From: Paradesertivirga superstes
GTDB lineage: Bacteria; Bacteroidota; Bacteroidia; Sphingobacteriales; Sphingobacteriaceae
NCBI RefSeq assembly: GCF_037622515.1
Contig: NZ_JBBJCN010000001.1
Location: 124,001 to 188,000, forward strand
Length of the DNA stretch: 64,000 nt
Reading direction: 5' to 3'
A model generated the notes under the pieces. It searched no databases. It saw nothing but the letters and a program-made list of their open reading frames with translations, and was not told the DNA's origin. Position numbers and translations under genes: made by a program. Positions 62,845 to 64,000 of this stretch are shown piece after piece; the stretch's first letter is position 1, and every line of letters begins with the position of its first letter.

Positions 62845-63885
62845 ATGAACGGGCATTTTGTGTGGGTTAACCTTTCTCTCCCTCGGGGTGAGATGCCGTA
62901 AGGCAGAGAGGGTTTGCGCTTTACATGATTTTTCCTCCATTCAATTCATGGGGGTTTTGTTGGTGATTACACCAACAAAGGGAAAACTCTGTATGGATAG
63001 GCGTCTTGTGTGGGTTTGCCTTTCTCTCCCTCGGGGAGAGATGCCGTAAGGCAGAGAGGGTTTGCACTTTACAGGATTTTTCCTCTATTCAATTCATGGG
63101 CGTTTTGTTAGTGCGGACACCAACAAAGCGAATTGGTGTCCCCACCATAGCCGTTAACTCTGTATGAATGGGCATCTTGTGTGGGTTTGCCTTTCTCTCC
63201 CTCGGGGAGAGATGCCGTAAGGCAGAGAGGGTTTGCACTTTACAGGATTTTTCCTCTATTCAATTCATGGGCGTTTTGTTAGTGAGGACACCAACAAAGG
63301 GAAAGAACGTTTGTCATCTCGACGACAGGAGAGATCCCTGGCAATACGACTGACAAAGCGCTTTAAGATTATTTGGTGAGGACAGGGGCGTCTTGTGTGG
63401 GTTAACCTTTCTCTCCCTCGGGGAGAGATGCCGTAAGGCAGAGAGGGTTTGCACTTTACATATTTTTCATCCATTCAATTCATGGGCGTTTTGTTGGGGA
63501 GGACACCAACAAAGGGAAAGAACGTTTGTCATCTCGACGACAGGAGAGATCCCAGGCAATACGACTGACAATGCGCTTTAAGATTATTTGGTGAGCACAG
63601 GGGCGTCTTGTGTGGGTTAACCTTTCTCTCCCTCGGGGAGAGATGCCGTAAGGCAGAGAGGGTTTGCACTTTACATATTTTTCATCCATTCAATTCATGG
63701 GCGTTTTGCTGGGGGACACCAACAAAGGGAAAACTCTGTATGAATAGGCGTCTTGTGTGGGTTGGCCTTTCTCTCCCTCCGGGAGAGATGCCGTAGGCAG
63801 AGAGGGTTTGCGCTTTACAGGATTTTTCATCCATTCAATTCATGGGCGTTTTGTTGGGGAGGACACCAACAAAGGGAAAAATGAA
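62845..63885. repeat. Tandem array of about six intergenic repeat units
   Basis: Six related units begin near 62845, 63001, 63170, 63387, 63602 and 63748. Each has an approximately 140-base core with a hairpin (CTCTCCCTCGGGGAGAG, then GATGCCGTAAGGC and AGAGAGGG) and the ATTCAATTCATGGG segment; units 3 and 4 also carry about 70 bases (CGACGACAGGAGAGATCC and neighbours). Small frames on both strands repeat with the units and are not genes. The last 115 bases of the window (63886-64000) show no recognised gene. Confidence 0.85.
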
Positions 63886-64000
63886 ATAGTTTGCCCCCTA
63901 GCTTTTTCGGGCTAAATTAGCCTTGCCAATCAACTGATTTTGGAACTATCGCTTATTCGTTTTACTTTCATGGTTAATGATCGAATCAGATAAAACTTTT

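Noticed and set aside
62845..63885. Regularly spaced repeats looking like a CRISPR array
   Set aside because: The repeated core is about 140 bases with variable spacing, and there are no short unique spacers or cas genes. It is a tandem array of long intergenic units.

Overview
This window is a chromosomal segment of a Bacteroidota bacterium, most likely a Sphingobacteriaceae-type member (Pedobacter/Mucilaginibacter-like). The evidence is the AT-rich sequence, promoters of the Bacteroidota form TTTG-N20-TAnnTTTG, a gene with a gliding-motility type C-terminal sorting domain next to a PorP/SprF gene (type IX secretion), a SusC-like TonB receptor with a carboxypeptidase-regulatory N-terminus, and many Bacteroidota-typical small families. 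It is not a phage or plasmid. I see no transposase, integrase, rRNA or CRISPR array. One tRNA (Pro, anticodon GGG) lies at 30568-30641.

Layout. 1-4.9 kb: truC fragment, a Gfo/Idh/MocA oxidoreductase, small stress/housekeeping genes, an HPP membrane protein and a glucosaminidase. 5-9.2 kb: a DegP-type protease and an Mla-type lipid transport operon (permease, ATPase, MCE protein). 9.5-13.3 kb: DUF1801, DUF6629, and an aminotransferase preceded by two successive leader-peptide attenuators, then an alpha/beta hydrolase. 13.5-19.3 kb: a two-subunit molybdenum hydroxylase and a TetR-UbiB-MpaB operon. 19.5-26.6 kb: NAD-binding protein, GlxA-type regulator, PAS protein, exonuclease, Fic protein, SRPBCC protein and Dps. 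26.7-31.7 kb: NfeD protease, DUF4905, LysM/RlpA-like protein, uridine kinase, tRNA-Pro and rlmF. 32-36.4 kb: type IX secretion pair and a phospholipase C-like protein. 36.5-37.4 kb: a 58-residue XRE protein and a 200-bp tandem repeat. 37.5-45.5 kb: exonuclease III, DUF1456, a CPA2 antiporter and an envelope-stress-like cluster (response regulator, histidine kinase, PepSY-like lipoprotein, propeller protein, DedA). 45.5-51.6 kb: a siderophore uptake cluster with a divergent AraC regulator. 51.7-54.9 kb: RidA, FabV and a thioredoxin-fold protein. 55-61.4 kb: a seven-gene polyamine-linked membrane operon (SpeH, DUF4178, small protein, DUF350, frameshifted SpeE, flavin amine-oxidase-like lipoprotein, polytopic membrane protein). 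61.5-64 kb: a lipoprotein, an AHSA1 protein and about 1.2 kb of tandem intergenic repeats.

The strongest unusual signals are: (1) two consecutive branched-chain-amino-acid leader peptides, each followed by a terminator, with a near-perfect promoter, ahead of one aminotransferase gene; (2) a dispersed inverted-repeat element in three copies, always in the same orientation upstream of a start codon; (3) the SpeH-DUF4178-DUF350-SpeE operon, in which SpeH lacks the usual catalytic cysteine and SpeE is frameshifted. All functional statements come from reading motifs; no database search was run.
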